Below, piece after piece: positions 35,226 to 44,415 of a DNA stretch of 64,000 nt. The stretch spans positions 248,001 through 312,000 of the forward strand of contig NZ_CANLZV010000002.1 of the NCBI RefSeq assembly GCF_947495665.1, read 5' to 3'. This DNA is from an uncultured Sunxiuqinia sp. (GTDB lineage Bacteria; Bacteroidota; Bacteroidia; Bacteroidales; Prolixibacteraceae). The translations under genes and the position numbers were made by a program. The notes below the pieces were generated by a model, which was not told where the DNA came from, searched no databases, and saw nothing but the letters and a program-made list of their open reading frames with translations. The stretch's first letter is position 1. Each line of letters starts with the position of its first letter.

Positions 35226-35679
35226 GCAACAGATAAATCAAAACGGAAATAGACGACAGCTTGATTTTGCTTAGCTTTCGTTTCTGCTATCGAAGATATA
35301 GGAAGGTCGGGAAAAATCCCGGCCTTTTTTCGTGTGTTGTACTGATGATTATTTGCCCCAGGCAGGCTTCTTTTTTTACTCAAAATAAATCAGCCTATTA
35401 TTTTGAATTAATTTAGATAAGGCGTAACTTGATTCCTCATTTGCAAAACTATGGGGCTGATTGATAGTCCGTTCTCTCTCAAACTCACTGCCTGTCTTAA
35501 ACTGTATGATTCGCCAAAAATCGCTTCTCTTTATTCGTTGAATGAAGTGTTCATTCGTACTGCTATTGCTTTAGCTGGACTCGGAAATGCATGAAAGAGT
35601 TCGATTGTGCAATGGAAAAGACCAGCGGCTGCAAGATTAAGCAGATTGAGAAATCAGGGGTAATGGAAACAAATTTTAA
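35226..35679. other. Gap with terminator and one doubtful small frame
   Basis: After the SGNH terminator (35303-35330) the remaining 350 bp has no recognised gene. A 47-codon frame runs from ATG 35451 to TGA 35592-35594 (MGLIDSPFSLKLTACLK...), preceded by no convincing promoter. It could be a relic, and I do not call it as a gene. Confidence 0.4.
35303..35330 (+). terminator. Intrinsic terminator of the SGNH hydrolase gene
   Basis: AAGGTCGGGA and TCCCGGCCTT arms (one G-T pair) with a 4-nt loop are followed by TTTT. Confidence 0.85.
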
Positions 35680-36078
35680 ATGGGTAACATGGGTAATTTA
35701 GAGATTTTAAAAAAGGGCTACCAGGATTTTGCGTCTGGTAACATTAAAGGAGTTCTTTCTTCTTGGCATAAAGATATTGTTTGGGAAGAATGTATCGGTT
35801 TTCCATATGTAAACGATGATGGTCGCTATGTAGGCGCACAAACTGTTGTAGATGAGGTTTTGGCACTCATTCCGGAGTATTATGAAAACTTTAAAATTGA
35901 AGTTTTTGACTTCGTTGATGGCGGAGATAAAATTGTGATGGTTGGTCATTACACGGGAACCTGGAAAGCTACAGGGAAAAAGTTCAAGGCCAATGCCACA
36001 CATACCTGGACTTTTAAAGATGGAAAAGCAATTCATTTTTTTCAGGCGGCTGATTCGGCAGCGATCATTAAGCCGTAA
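35680..36078 (+). CDS. SnoaL-like/NTF2-superfamily protein
   Basis: The 132-residue protein may instead start at the second Met (ATG 35689). It is soluble with no signal. The cone-shaped NTF2-like pattern is visible: an N-terminal helix LEILKKGYQDFASGNIKGVLSSWHKDIVWEE (only part diagnostic), GRYVGAQTVVDEVLALIPEYYENFKIEVFDF with a conserved YVG, then strands KIVMVGHYTGTWKATGKKF and HTWTFKDGKAIHFFQ. Members include polyketide cyclases, ketosteroid isomerases and stress-related proteins of unknown role. The substrate cannot be assigned. It is a single gene lying 187 bp before the divergent-function aldehyde reductase gene. Confidence 0.8.
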   Translation: MGNMGNLEILKKGYQDFASGNIKGVLSSWHKDIVWEECIGFPYVNDDGRYVGAQTVVDEVLALIPEYYENFKIEVFDFVDGGDKIVMVGHYTGTWKATGKKFKANATHTWTFKDGKAIHFFQAADSAAIIKP

Positions 36079-36264
36079 CTCAAACGATTCTTAGCGAGCA
36101 GGAATCCCTTATTGGTTTTTGTTCGCCAGGATTTTCGCACCAGGCCATGCCGAGGATTTTATTCATATAAATACCTCAAGTTGTCGGTTGTCCGCATTTT
36201 ATCAACTCCTTTTGACAGTGGCTTAATGCTCACTCCCGATTATTAATAATAAACGACAGATATT

Positions 36265-37272
36265 ATGAGAACAGTAAATGCCTATGCAGCGAATGAGCCA
36301 GGAGGAAAGCTCGTTCCTTTTTCTTACGAATTGCCGGATATCGGTTCGGATCAGGTCGATATTAAAGTTCATTACTGCGGAATTTGCCATTCGGATTTAA
36401 GTATGCTTAACAACGAATGGGGAATGACGCAATACCCGTTTGTTCCCGGGCACGAAGTGATTGGAGAAGTGGTGAGTGTTGGACAGGAGGTTAAAAATAT
36501 TAAGGAAGGAGATCGTGTTGGACTAGGCTGGAACTCGGGGTCATGTATGCATTGCGACCAATGTATGAGTGGCAGCCATAACTTGTGTTCTACTGTTGAA
36601 GGCACCATTGTGGGGCGTCATGGCGGGTTTGCGGATTATGTGAGGTGCCACTGGTCGTGGGCCATTGCTATTCCTGATGGAGTGGATAGTCAAAAAGCCG
36701 GTCCGCTGCTATGTGGAGGCATAACCGTTTTTAATCCGATTGTGCATTGGGGAATAGAGCCAACTGATAAAGTGGGGGTGATTGGAATTGGAGGGCTTGG
36801 TCATATGGCTTTAAAATTTCTGAATAAATGGGGTTGTGAAGTGGTGGCATTCAGTTCCAATCCGGACAAGGAAGCGCAAATTAAAGCCATGGGAGCAACT
36901 AAAGTTATTAATTCGCGCGATCCGAAGCAGTTGGAGAGTATTGCCGGAACGCTTGATTTCATTTTAAACACAACCAATGTAACGCTTGACTGGAATGCCT
37001 ATTTGTCAACTCTGGCTCCGAAAGGTAAATTTCATACGGTAGGAGCGGTACTGGAGCCCATGGCTATTCCGGCTTTCTCATTGATCATCGGGGAAAAATC
37101 GGTTGGTGGAAGTCCGCTGGGCAGTCCTGCTTTGACACGCACTATGCTTGATTTCTGTAAGCGTCATGCCATTTACCCAATGATCGAAGAATTTCCGATG
37201 GACCAGGTGAATGAAGCCCTCGAGCATCTTGAAAAGGGAAACGCCCGTTACCGTATTGTGTTAAAACGATAG
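36265..37272 (+). CDS. ahr: NADPH-dependent aldehyde reductase Ahr-like zinc alcohol dehydrogenase
   Basis: The 335-residue protein is a medium-chain zinc dehydrogenase. Catalytic zinc ligands are Cys38 in HYCGICHSD and His63-Glu64 in PGHEVIG. Structural zinc is held by Cys94, Cys97, Cys100 and Cys108 (SCMHCDQCMSGSHNLC). The nucleotide fold shows VGVIGIGGLGHMALKF, then FSSNPDKEAQIKAMGATKVINSRD. From memory, this and the PLLCGGITVF and HTVGAVLEP segments closely track E. coli Ahr (YjgB), which reduces a broad set of aldehydes to alcohols with NADPH. A cinnamyl-alcohol-dehydrogenase-like relative is the alternative. It is a single gene, convergent with transketolase across a shared terminator. 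Confidence 0.88.
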   Translation: MRTVNAYAANEPGGKLVPFSYELPDIGSDQVDIKVHYCGICHSDLSMLNNEWGMTQYPFVPGHEVIGEVVSVGQEVKNIKEGDRVGLGWNSGSCMHCDQCMSGSHNLCSTVEGTIVGRHGGFADYVRCHWSWAIAIPDGVDSQKAGPLLCGGITVFNPIVHWGIEPTDKVGVIGIGGLGHMALKFLNKWGCEVVAFSSNPDKEAQIKAMGATKVINSRDPKQLESIAGTLDFILNTTNVTLDWNAYLSTLAPKGKFHTVGAVLEPMAIPAFSLIIGEKSVGGSPLGSPALTRTMLDFCKRHAIYPMIEEFPMDQVNEALEHLEKGNARYRIVLKR

Positions 37273-37316
37273 GATTTAATGGTCCATCTTTAAAACTCAG
37301 GACTGTAGTAAGAAAC

Positions 37317-37344
37317 AAAAAAAGGCCGGTTATTCCGGCCTTTT
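37317..37344. terminator. Bidirectional terminator between ahr and tkt
   Basis: AAAAGGCCGG and CCGGCCTTTT arms with a 5-nt loop, an A-run on one side and TTTT on the other. It serves the two converging genes. Confidence 0.85.
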
Positions 37345-37363
37345 CTGATGTATTGTGGTGTGA

Positions 37364-39388
37364 TTAAGCTAACAGCTTTTTCACTTGATTGTAAACGTTT
37401 TGTGCGTTGAATCCTAATTTCTCATCCAGCACCGTGTAAGGGGCTGAGAATCCAAACGAATCCAATCCGAAAACAGTTCCATCAGCGCCAACCAACCCTT
37501 CAAGGTTAACAGGCAAGCCAGCAGTCAAACCAAATTTTTTCACGCCTGCTGGCAGTACTTCATTTTGGTATTCAGGTGTTTGGCTTCTGAATAGTCCTTC
37601 GGAAGGAACTGAAACAATGCGGCATTTGATGTTTTCTTTTTCCAGTAATTCAGCTCCGGCAACCAATGTGGCAACTTCAGATCCACTGGCCAGCAAAATA
37701 ACATCCGGTGTTCCTTCAGAATCAGTAACGATGTAAGCACCTTTTTCCGATTTTAACGCATCGGCATAACGATTTTCACCCGGAAGGTTCGGAATGTTCT
37801 GACGCGACAGGATTAATGCTGTTGGCGTTTTTGTGTTCTCCAAAGCCAGTTTCCAGGCTACTGTTGTTTCTTCTGCATCAGCCGGACGCAATACCAAGGT
37901 TGAATTTTCACCTTTGTGGTTTTTCAATTTCTCCATCAGACGAATTTGAGCCTCTTGCTCAACAGGCTGGTGGGTAGGACCATCTTCTCCTACGCGGAAA
38001 GCATCGTGTGTCCATACGTATTTTACAGGCAATTCCATCAAGGCAGCCATTCGGATAGCTGGTTTTTGGTAATCGCTGAAAACAAAGAAAGTACCGCACA
38101 CCGGAATTACACCGCCGTGCAGGGCCATACCATTCATGATGGAGGCCATGGTTAACTCACAAACACCAGCTTGAAGGAAAGCTCCAGTGAAGTCACCTTT
38201 GCTGAAAGCAGTTGTTTTCTTCAGGAAACCATCGGTTTTGTCTGAGTTTGACAAGTCAGCTGAAGATACGATCATATTTTCAACCTCTTCAGCAAAAGCG
38301 GCCAATACGGTTGCCGAAGCAGCACGAGTGGCTGTTCCCGCTTTTTGTTGGATTTTGCTAAAGTCAAATTCAGGCGCTTCTTGTGAGTAGAATTTCCCCA
38401 GTTTTTGGGCCAGTTCCGGATTGGCTTTTGCCCATTCGGCTTGCTCGGCTTTCTTCACAGCTGCTGCTGCAATTAGCTCTTCGTTGCGCTTTTTGAATAA
38501 GTCTTCCACTTCAGGGAAGATTTGGAACGGGTTTTTAGGATCGCCGCCCAAGTTGGCAATTGTTTTGTCTAATGATGCTCCTGCAGCTCCCAGAGGCTGC
38601 CCGTGTGTTGAAACTTTGCGTTCGAAACTTTCGCCAGTTTCTGTCATCGCACCTTTACCCATAATGGTTTTACCAATAATCAGGGTTGGCTTTTCAGTTT
38701 CTGCGTTAGCTGTTTTCAGGGCCTCACGAAGAGCATCGTGGTTGTTGCCATCAATTGTGAGGACATTCCATCCCCAGGCTTCGTATTTTTTAGCAGTATC
38801 TTCAGTTGATACCTCGTCTGTTTCTGTTGAAAGCTGGATATCGTTTGAATCATAGAACATGACCAGGTTGCTCAATCCCAAAAATCCGGCAATTCGTCCG
38901 GCTCCCTGCGAAATTTCTTCCTGAATACCACCGTCTGAAATGAAAGCGTAGGTTTTATGAGCCATCCATTCGCCAAAACGAGCTACCATAAAGCGCTCAA
39001 CAATGGCTGCACCAACGGCCATGGTGTGTCCTTGTCCCAGCGGACCAGACGTATTTTCAACGCCGCGCTCAACATCCACCTCGGGATGCCCGGGGGTAAC
39101 GCTTCCCCACTGGCGGAAGTTTGCCAGGTCTTCCATACTGTATTTGCCTGTTAAAGACAAAATGGAATACAACATGGGCGACATGTGTCCCGGATCCAAA
39201 AAGAAGCGGTCACGATTAGCCCAGCTCATGTCTGAAGGGTCGTAGTTCAAAAACTCAGAATACAATACGCTTACAAAATCAGCTCCGCCCATGGCACCAC
39301 CAGGATGGCCGGATTTTGCTTTTTCAACCATTGCGGCAGAAAGAATGCGAACATTATCTGCAGCTTTTTCGATCAACTTGTTACTCAT
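37364..39388 (-). CDS. tkt: Transketolase
   Basis: Transketolase moves two-carbon ketol units between sugar phosphates in the non-oxidative pentose phosphate pathway, using thiamine diphosphate. The 674-residue single-chain enzyme shows KAKSGHPGGAMGGADF near the N-terminus, FFLDPGHMSPMLYS, NTSGPLGQGHTMAVGAA, the ThDP motif beginning ISDGGIQEEISQGAGRIAG and ending near YDSNDIQLS (the GDG...N pattern reads SDGG...NDIQ here), and the pyrimidine domain with the catalytic Glu-bearing CELTMASIMNGMALHGG. The C-terminal domain ends FGFSAPYTVLDEKLGF. A -7 promoter box lies 61 bp upstream. serA is the next gene on the same strand but is separately terminated. Confidence 0.95.
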   Translation of the reverse strand: MSNKLIEKAADNVRILSAAMVEKAKSGHPGGAMGGADFVSVLYSEFLNYDPSDMSWANRDRFFLDPGHMSPMLYSILSLTGKYSMEDLANFRQWGSVTPGHPEVDVERGVENTSGPLGQGHTMAVGAAIVERFMVARFGEWMAHKTYAFISDGGIQEEISQGAGRIAGFLGLSNLVMFYDSNDIQLSTETDEVSTEDTAKKYEAWGWNVLTIDGNNHDALREALKTANAETEKPTLIIGKTIMGKGAMTETGESFERKVSTHGQPLGAAGASLDKTIANLGGDPKNPFQIFPEVEDLFKKRNEELIAAAAVKKAEQAEWAKANPELAQKLGKFYSQEAPEFDFSKIQQKAGTATRAASATVLAAFAEEVENMIVSSADLSNSDKTDGFLKKTTAFSKGDFTGAFLQAGVCELTMASIMNGMALHGGVIPVCGTFFVFSDYQKPAIRMAALMELPVKYVWTHDAFRVGEDGPTHQPVEQEAQIRLMEKLKNHKGENSTLVLRPADAEETTVAWKLALENTKTPTALILSRQNIPNLPGENRYADALKSEKGAYIVTDSEGTPDVILLASGSEVATLVAGAELLEKENIKCRIVSVPSEGLFRSQTPEYQNEVLPAGVKKFGLTAGLPVNLEGLVGADGTVFGLDSFGFSAPYTVLDEKLGFNAQNVYNQVKKLLA

Positions 39389-39448
39389 GATTCTATTTTT
39401 TGCCAGAATTAAAATTATCCAGTTCTAGTGCGTTTTTTCAAACGCTTG

Positions 39449-39456
39449 CAAAATTA
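39449..39456 (-). promoter_or_regulatory. Putative -7 promoter box (TAATTTTG) of tkt
   Basis: An exact TAnnTTTG match on the minus strand, 61 nt before the tkt ATG and just after the serA terminator. A small GCGTTT/AAACGC hairpin follows it in the leader. No clear -33 element is seen. Confidence 0.35.
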
Positions 39457-39490
39457 AGATTATTTACGAAGTGAGAAGAATAAAAAGAAA

Positions 39491-39534
39491 GATACCGGCT
39501 GAATAAAGCAAAAAGCTTAAGGCGAGCCGGTATC
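39491..39534 (-). terminator. Intrinsic terminator of serA
   Basis: On the minus strand, AGATACCGGCT and AGCCGGTATC arms enclose a 24-nt loop (itself holding AAGCTT), followed by a T-rich stretch. Confidence 0.75.
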
Positions 39535-39553
39535 TGTTTGTGTTGTAAGATCC

Positions 39554-40723
39554 TTATTGAATGATTCTTACCATGATGACTCCATCGATTGCTCCAATTT
39601 TGTCAATTAAGGAAAGATCAGCTTCTTTTCGGTCAACATCAATGATGTTGTAAGCAATGTCTGCTTTGTTGCGGTTAAGCATGTTGGCAATGTTGTAGCC
39701 CTCGCCAGCTAATAAGGTCGAGATTTGGCTAACCATATTGGGGACGTTTTTGTTAGCCACTACAATACGTGCTCCTCCTGTGCGCTCCATTTCAGCTGCA
39801 GGAAAATTTACCGAGTTAATGATATTGCCGTTTTCCAGGAATTCTCTGATTTCATCAACAGCCATCACAGCGCAGTTGGTTTCCGATTCAGCCGTTGAAG
39901 CTCCCAGGTGAGGAATGGAAATTACCTTGTCCATTTTCAGGGTTTCTTCATCGGGGAAATCCGTGATGTAGCGTGCAACTTTACCTGCCTCAATAGCAGC
40001 GGCCAAATCCTGGTTGTTCACCAGACCTCCACGCGCGAAGTTGAGCACCCGAACGCCGTCTTTCATCATCTTGAATTTATCCTTGTTGATAAAACCTTTG
40101 GTTTCCGGAGTTAACGGGATTTGCAGGGTTACGTAGTCTGCATTAGCAAGCAACGATTCCATGCCTTCGGCTTGTTTTACATTGCGGCTTAGTTTCCAGG
40201 CATGTTTTACCGAAATAAACGGGTCATATCCTAAAACATTCATGCCAAGAGCTTGTGCGGCGTTGGCCACTAAAACACCAATAGCACCCAGTCCGATAAC
40301 AGCTAGCGTCTTTCCACGAATCTCTTGTCCGGCAAAGTTTTTCTTGCCTGCTTCAATTAAGGCAGGAACCTCATCGCCCTTGCCAATCAATGTTTTGGCC
40401 CATTCAATAGAACCTGCAATATCGCGCGAAGCCAGCAGGAGGCCGGCAATGGTTAATTCTTTTACAGCGTGGGCATTGGCGCCGGGAGTATTAAAAACAA
40501 CAACACCCTGGTTGGTGCATTTTTCAATTGGAATATTATTGACACCTGCTCCCGCACGGGCAATGGCTTTCAGGTTTGATGGCAATTCCATGTCGTGCAT
40601 TTTCATGCTGCGCACAATAATTCCATCGGGATTTGAAAACTCACTGGCAATTTCGTATTGATCTAAAGGGAAGTTTTTTAAACCAACAGGATCAATCTTA
40701 TTTAAGGTTTGAATCTTAAACAT
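39554..40723 (-). CDS. serA: D-3-phosphoglycerate dehydrogenase with ACT domain
   Basis: SerA oxidises 3-phosphoglycerate to 3-phosphohydroxypyruvate with NAD, the first step of serine synthesis. The 389-residue protein shows RAGAGVNNIPIEKC, GKTLAVIGLGAIGVLVANAA (NAD-binding GxGxxG, about 136-155), VLNFARGGLVNNQDLAAAI with the catalytic Arg, and ISIPHLGASTAESETNCA with the catalytic His. Residues about 315-389 form a C-terminal ACT domain (NKNVPNMVSQISTLLAGEGYNIANML), the usual serine-binding feedback site. There is no intervening ASB domain, so this is the shorter E. coli-like type. serC and serB are not adjacent. It is followed by its own terminator. Confidence 0.93.
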   Translation of the reverse strand: MFKIQTLNKIDPVGLKNFPLDQYEIASEFSNPDGIIVRSMKMHDMELPSNLKAIARAGAGVNNIPIEKCTNQGVVVFNTPGANAHAVKELTIAGLLLASRDIAGSIEWAKTLIGKGDEVPALIEAGKKNFAGQEIRGKTLAVIGLGAIGVLVANAAQALGMNVLGYDPFISVKHAWKLSRNVKQAEGMESLLANADYVTLQIPLTPETKGFINKDKFKMMKDGVRVLNFARGGLVNNQDLAAAIEAGKVARYITDFPDEETLKMDKVISIPHLGASTAESETNCAVMAVDEIREFLENGNIINSVNFPAAEMERTGGARIVVANKNVPNMVSQISTLLAGEGYNIANMLNRNKADIAYNIIDVDRKEADLSLIDKIGAIDGVIMVRIIQ

Positions 40724-40899
40724 ATTATTAAATTTTTTGATGTTATGATTTTAGCTTTGTTTGAGAAGTTTAAAAAAGTCTGACAAATATCAGAATTTTA
40801 TTTAAGAATTGATCTTTTTTGTTTTTGTTTTTTAAGAATCTGAAGCTTTTGATAACGTTCCGTACACAATGCTAAAAGGAGGAACAGGAAGGAAGAAAC

Positions 40900-41481
40900 T
40901 TATTTCCCTTTGCGCCACCGAAAACTGCCTTTTACCTGTTGGGGCATGCTCTTGCCGATCGATTTGACGTCTTCAATGGAATAAAATGCGTTGGGGTTGT
41001 AAGTGCGCATGATTTCAAGCACTTTGTTTAATTCATTACGTTTGATGATGGTATAGATGACAGCGACTTTTTCGACAGCTCCCTGGGCTTCATGGTGAGT
41101 AATGCCATAGCCACTGGCTTTTAGCTTGGCAATTAAATTCTGGGCACTCTTTCGGGTTATAATCTGAAGTTGAACAATGCCAACAGCCAACTTTTCTTCA
41201 ATAATTAATCCAACATAATTTCCGGTTGCAAACCCGGCACCATAGGCAACATAAGCGACCCAATTGTCAATGTTTTGGATGATTTTACTCATGGTAATCA
41301 ACCAGATAATGACCTCGAAAAATCCAAGCAGGGGAGCGATTAGTTTTTGTCCTTTGGAGACCATCACAATACGAAGGGTTCCAACGGTTACATCACTAAT
41401 GCGGGCAAAGAAAATTAATAGTGGCAGAAGAATATAGGAAAACAGATCGCCATCGGTAAAATTAAGGGTTAGAATTTCCAT
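40900..41481 (-). CDS. UPF0316 (DUF5698/DUF2179) membrane protein
   Basis: The 193-residue protein has three transmembrane helices (about 14-35, 47-65 and 70-92), with the family motif ARISDVTVGTLRIVMVSKG between the first two. A soluble C-terminal DUF2179 domain (about 98-175) contains LQIITRKSAQNLIAKLKASGYGITHHEAQG and VIYTIIKRNELNKVLEIMRTYNPNAFYSIEDV. This is the YebE/UPF0316 layout. The family is of unknown function; the DUF2179 domain also occurs at the end of YitT proteins, one of which lies at 48270-49193. It is downstream of prfC on the same strand, 77 bp apart, and could be cotranscribed. Confidence 0.88.
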   Translation of the reverse strand: MEILTLNFTDGDLFSYILLPLLIFFARISDVTVGTLRIVMVSKGQKLIAPLLGFFEVIIWLITMSKIIQNIDNWVAYVAYGAGFATGNYVGLIIEEKLAVGIVQLQIITRKSAQNLIAKLKASGYGITHHEAQGAVEKVAVIYTIIKRNELNKVLEIMRTYNPNAFYSIEDVKSIGKSMPQQVKGSFRWRKGK

Positions 41482-41558
41482 AGTCAGTCTGTCATGTTTT
41501 TTCTAAAAGTAGAAAAATATACCTTGAAAGGCAAGCGGACTAAAAGTCCGCCTGTTAC

Positions 41559-43133
41559 CTAAAATTCGCTGGTAAAATGGAACTTGATGTCTTTAAACTC
41601 ATCCTGGGCCATTTGCAGAATGAAGCTGGAATCGGCCATGAATACGTCACGTCCGCGTTTGTCAGTTGCCATTTTCTGATGTTTCCGTTGTTTAAATTCG
41701 CGGAGACGCTTAGGATCGCTGCACTCAATCCAGCAGGCTTTGTGCATGGGCAGGTTTTCAAAGCGACATTTTGCGCCATATTCGTGCAGCAAACGATACT
41801 CAATTACTTCAAACTGAAGCTGACCTACGGTTCCAATAATTTTTCGACCGTTAAATTGGTTGGTGAACAGCTGTGCAACACCTTCGTCCATCAGCTGGTC
41901 AATTCCCTTGGCTAATTGCTTCGATTTCATTGGATCCGCATTTTCAATGTAGCGGAACAGTTCGGGCGAGAAGCTGGGCAGACCTTTAAAATGAATTTCT
42001 TCACCCCCGGTAATGGAATCGCCAATAACCAGGTTTCCGGAGTCGGGTACACCAATGATATCGCCCGGATAGGCCTCTTCAATGATTTCTTTTTGAGAAG
42101 CCATAAAAGCAGTGGGACTTGATATGCGGAGTGATTTTCCGCTGCGGATGTGTTTGTAGGGTTTGTTTCGTTCAAACTTTCCAGAGCAGATCTTTACGAA
42201 GGCAATTCGGCTGCGGTGGTTGGGGTCAATATTCGCGTGAATTTTGAAAATGAACCCACTAAACTGATCCTCTTCTGGTTTTACTTCCCGTTCTTCCGTA
42301 AAGCTAGGCCGAGGAGTAGGGGCTATTTCTACAAAAGCATCCAACAACTCCTGAACTCCGAAATTGTAAAGGGCACTACCAAAAAATACCGGAGCGAGGT
42401 TACCTTGTAAGTAGTCTTCGTGATTAAATTCGGGATAAACGCCTTCCACCAGTTCCAGTTCTTCGCGTAACTCATCGGCATCATCGCCAATGTATTTTTC
42501 AAGCTCCGGACTGTTGATGTCTTTAAAGGCGATTCCTTCTTCAATTTCCTGCACATTGGCATCGAACAGGCGAAGGCTTTGGTTGTATATGTTATATACG
42601 CCTTTAAAGTCGGGGCCACTGTTGATGGGCCAGCTTAAAGGGCGGGTTTTAATCTGAAGTTGATTTTCAATTTCATCCAACAGGTCAAATGTATCCTGAG
42701 TTGGGCGGTCGAGCTTATTGATAAAAACAATGACGGGTGTTTTCCGCATTCGGCAAACATTCATCAACTTTTCAGTTTGTGGCTCTACACCTTTGGCTGC
42801 ATCAATGACAATAATAACACTGTCAACTGCAGTAAGTGTCCGGAACGTGTCTTCCTGGAAATCCTGGTGACCCGGAGTATCCAGGATATTGATTTTATAA
42901 TCCCGGTATTCGAAGCCCATAACCGAAGTGGCTACCGAGATTCCCCGTTGCCGCTCAATTTCCATGAAGTCGGAAGTGGCTCCTTTTTTGATTTTATTAC
43001 TTTTTACAGCTCCGGCTACGCGAATGGCGCCACCAAAGAGCAGAAGCTTTTCCGTCAGGGTTGTTTTTCCGGCATCCGGATGACTTACAATTCCAAAAGT
43101 TCTTCTGCGTTTAATCTCGTCTTTTAAGCCCAT
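41559..43133 (-). CDS. prfC: Peptide chain release factor 3
   Basis: RF3 is a GTPase that ejects RF1/RF2 from the ribosome after termination. The 524-residue protein shows G1 GIVSHPDAGKTTLTEK, the switch I region KSNKIKKGATSDFMEIERQRGIS, G3 ILDTPGHQDF and G4 FINKLDRPTQD. Domain II includes FIFKIHANIDPNHRSRIAFVKICSG and domain III GQLQFEVIEYRL. The DFMEIERQRGIS form and total length match RF3 and distinguish it from EF-G or BipA. It starts at ATG 43133, and the C26 peptidase gene lies 55 bp upstream on the same strand. Confidence 0.95.
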   Translation of the reverse strand: MGLKDEIKRRRTFGIVSHPDAGKTTLTEKLLLFGGAIRVAGAVKSNKIKKGATSDFMEIERQRGISVATSVMGFEYRDYKINILDTPGHQDFQEDTFRTLTAVDSVIIVIDAAKGVEPQTEKLMNVCRMRKTPVIVFINKLDRPTQDTFDLLDEIENQLQIKTRPLSWPINSGPDFKGVYNIYNQSLRLFDANVQEIEEGIAFKDINSPELEKYIGDDADELREELELVEGVYPEFNHEDYLQGNLAPVFFGSALYNFGVQELLDAFVEIAPTPRPSFTEEREVKPEEDQFSGFIFKIHANIDPNHRSRIAFVKICSGKFERNKPYKHIRSGKSLRISSPTAFMASQKEIIEEAYPGDIIGVPDSGNLVIGDSITGGEEIHFKGLPSFSPELFRYIENADPMKSKQLAKGIDQLMDEGVAQLFTNQFNGRKIIGTVGQLQFEVIEYRLLHEYGAKCRFENLPMHKACWIECSDPKRLREFKQRKHQKMATDKRGRDVFMADSSFILQMAQDEFKDIKFHFTSEF

Positions 43134-43188
43134 ACATTTTATTTGAGCTGCAAAAATAGAATTTTTTGTAGAATAATCAGGTGTCGGT

Positions 43189-44292
43189 TTATTGAATGGA
43201 TTTGGATATCAATCGCCATATCTTTTTATGAAATTTCACCCCTTCCGCTCCAATCCGTTCGTTGTATGTTCGGGGTTGATCAGAAGGAGAGAACAGCAAG
43301 GAGTCAGCCGGAGCAAACAAGGTTGTATCTTCAGGATGAAATTGGAATGCAAAAACATTGGGGTACTTTTTATGGCGAATGCCTTCAATGACTTTTTTGT
43401 CTTTTGACCAAGCTGTTACTTCCCAGCAGTCATTTAAGTTTTCAACGGCCTGGTGGTGAGAACTGAGTACAGGCGGAGAGGTGGTTCCACGCCACTTCAC
43501 GTCATTTCTAAAAAAACCATCTTCCGGCAAATGCAGGTGATGAAAGCTGACAGACATCAACTGGTCATTTTCAAAAATTTCCTGCCAGTAGTTCCGGTGT
43601 ATTTTATCCTGTTCCAATTGAACAATTTCGGCCGGCTCATCAATCCCGTATACTTCAGCCGGAATATCCTGAACCAAAGTTCCACCGGTGGCCACATTCA
43701 TACTTTGCATACCCAGGCAAAATCCACCAATAAAATATTTGGGGTTCTGCTCCAGCAGCGGCACAAAGTCGGGGTTTTGAGGTCCTCCCAGAAGATGAAA
43801 CAGAAAGCTAAGCTCGAACAAGTGCCTGTAAGGATCGGTAACGACTGCATAGTTATTTTCTTCCTGGTATAAAGCTGGCTGAATATCGGGACCACCAAAG
43901 AAAAAGATGCCCAGGGTTTGCTGAAAGATAATCTCAAAATTGGCCGAGAAGTCATTTTCCGTATAAATGTTTTCCGGCGTTAACATGCCTGTTAAGTGTT
44001 GAAGGTGGAAATTCTCCAGTTCATTTTCATGAATGTAATCCACCGACTGGCTGTAGTTGTAGTTTTCGAAACTATAGTAAACGCCAACAATCTCTGTTTC
44101 GCCTACAAACAGAATATTATTGTCGATCAGGTATTTCATGGTTTTTATGTTCTCTACTGTAGGATGCGCCATGAGCAGGTAAGTCTTTCCCGCTTCTCCA
44201 CCATCCTTGAAATAATCCTGAGCAAAGATTGGAAAGTGGAAGATAAAGCTTAAAACAAACAGAAAGAGGAGCGTACGTTTATTCATTTTCAT
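43189..44292 (-). CDS. Exported class I glutamine amidotransferase-like hydrolase (peptidase C26 type)
   Basis: The 367-residue protein has a signal peptide (MNKRTLLFLFVLSFIFHFPIFAQ, from the second Met), so the enzyme is periplasmic or secreted. The amidotransferase fold is seen in GIFFFGGPDIQPALY, the nucleophile elbow FIGGFCLGMQSMNVATGG (Cys192), LSSHHQAVE and FAFQFHPEDT (His319, Glu321). The GGxD(V/I)xP and SxHHQA motifs are those of the PuuD/gamma-glutamyl hydrolase (C26) group, which usually works in the cytosol on gamma-glutamyl compounds; mammalian folate hydrolase is an exported exception. A periplasmic gamma-glutamyl hydrolase role is inferred. The start could be ATG 44292 or 44286. 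Confidence 0.82.
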   Translation of the reverse strand: MKMNKRTLLFLFVLSFIFHFPIFAQDYFKDGGEAGKTYLLMAHPTVENIKTMKYLIDNNILFVGETEIVGVYYSFENYNYSQSVDYIHENELENFHLQHLTGMLTPENIYTENDFSANFEIIFQQTLGIFFFGGPDIQPALYQEENNYAVVTDPYRHLFELSFLFHLLGGPQNPDFVPLLEQNPKYFIGGFCLGMQSMNVATGGTLVQDIPAEVYGIDEPAEIVQLEQDKIHRNYWQEIFENDQLMSVSFHHLHLPEDGFFRNDVKWRGTTSPPVLSSHHQAVENLNDCWEVTAWSKDKKVIEGIRHKKYPNVFAFQFHPEDTTLFAPADSLLFSPSDQPRTYNERIGAEGVKFHKKIWRLISKSIQ

Positions 44293-44415
44293 AGGTGCAG
44301 GATTGTTTTTCAGGTGTTGAAATTAATATTTTTCTGAGAGATGCTAAAAAATGTTACTAACTAACTTTTTTATTATTATTTTTAAATCTCATAAACCTGA
44401 AGAAAAAGGATCAAC

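Noticed and set aside
35451-35594. 47-codon gene
   Set aside because: No recognisable sequence, no promoter box and no partner gene. It is noted as a possible relic only.
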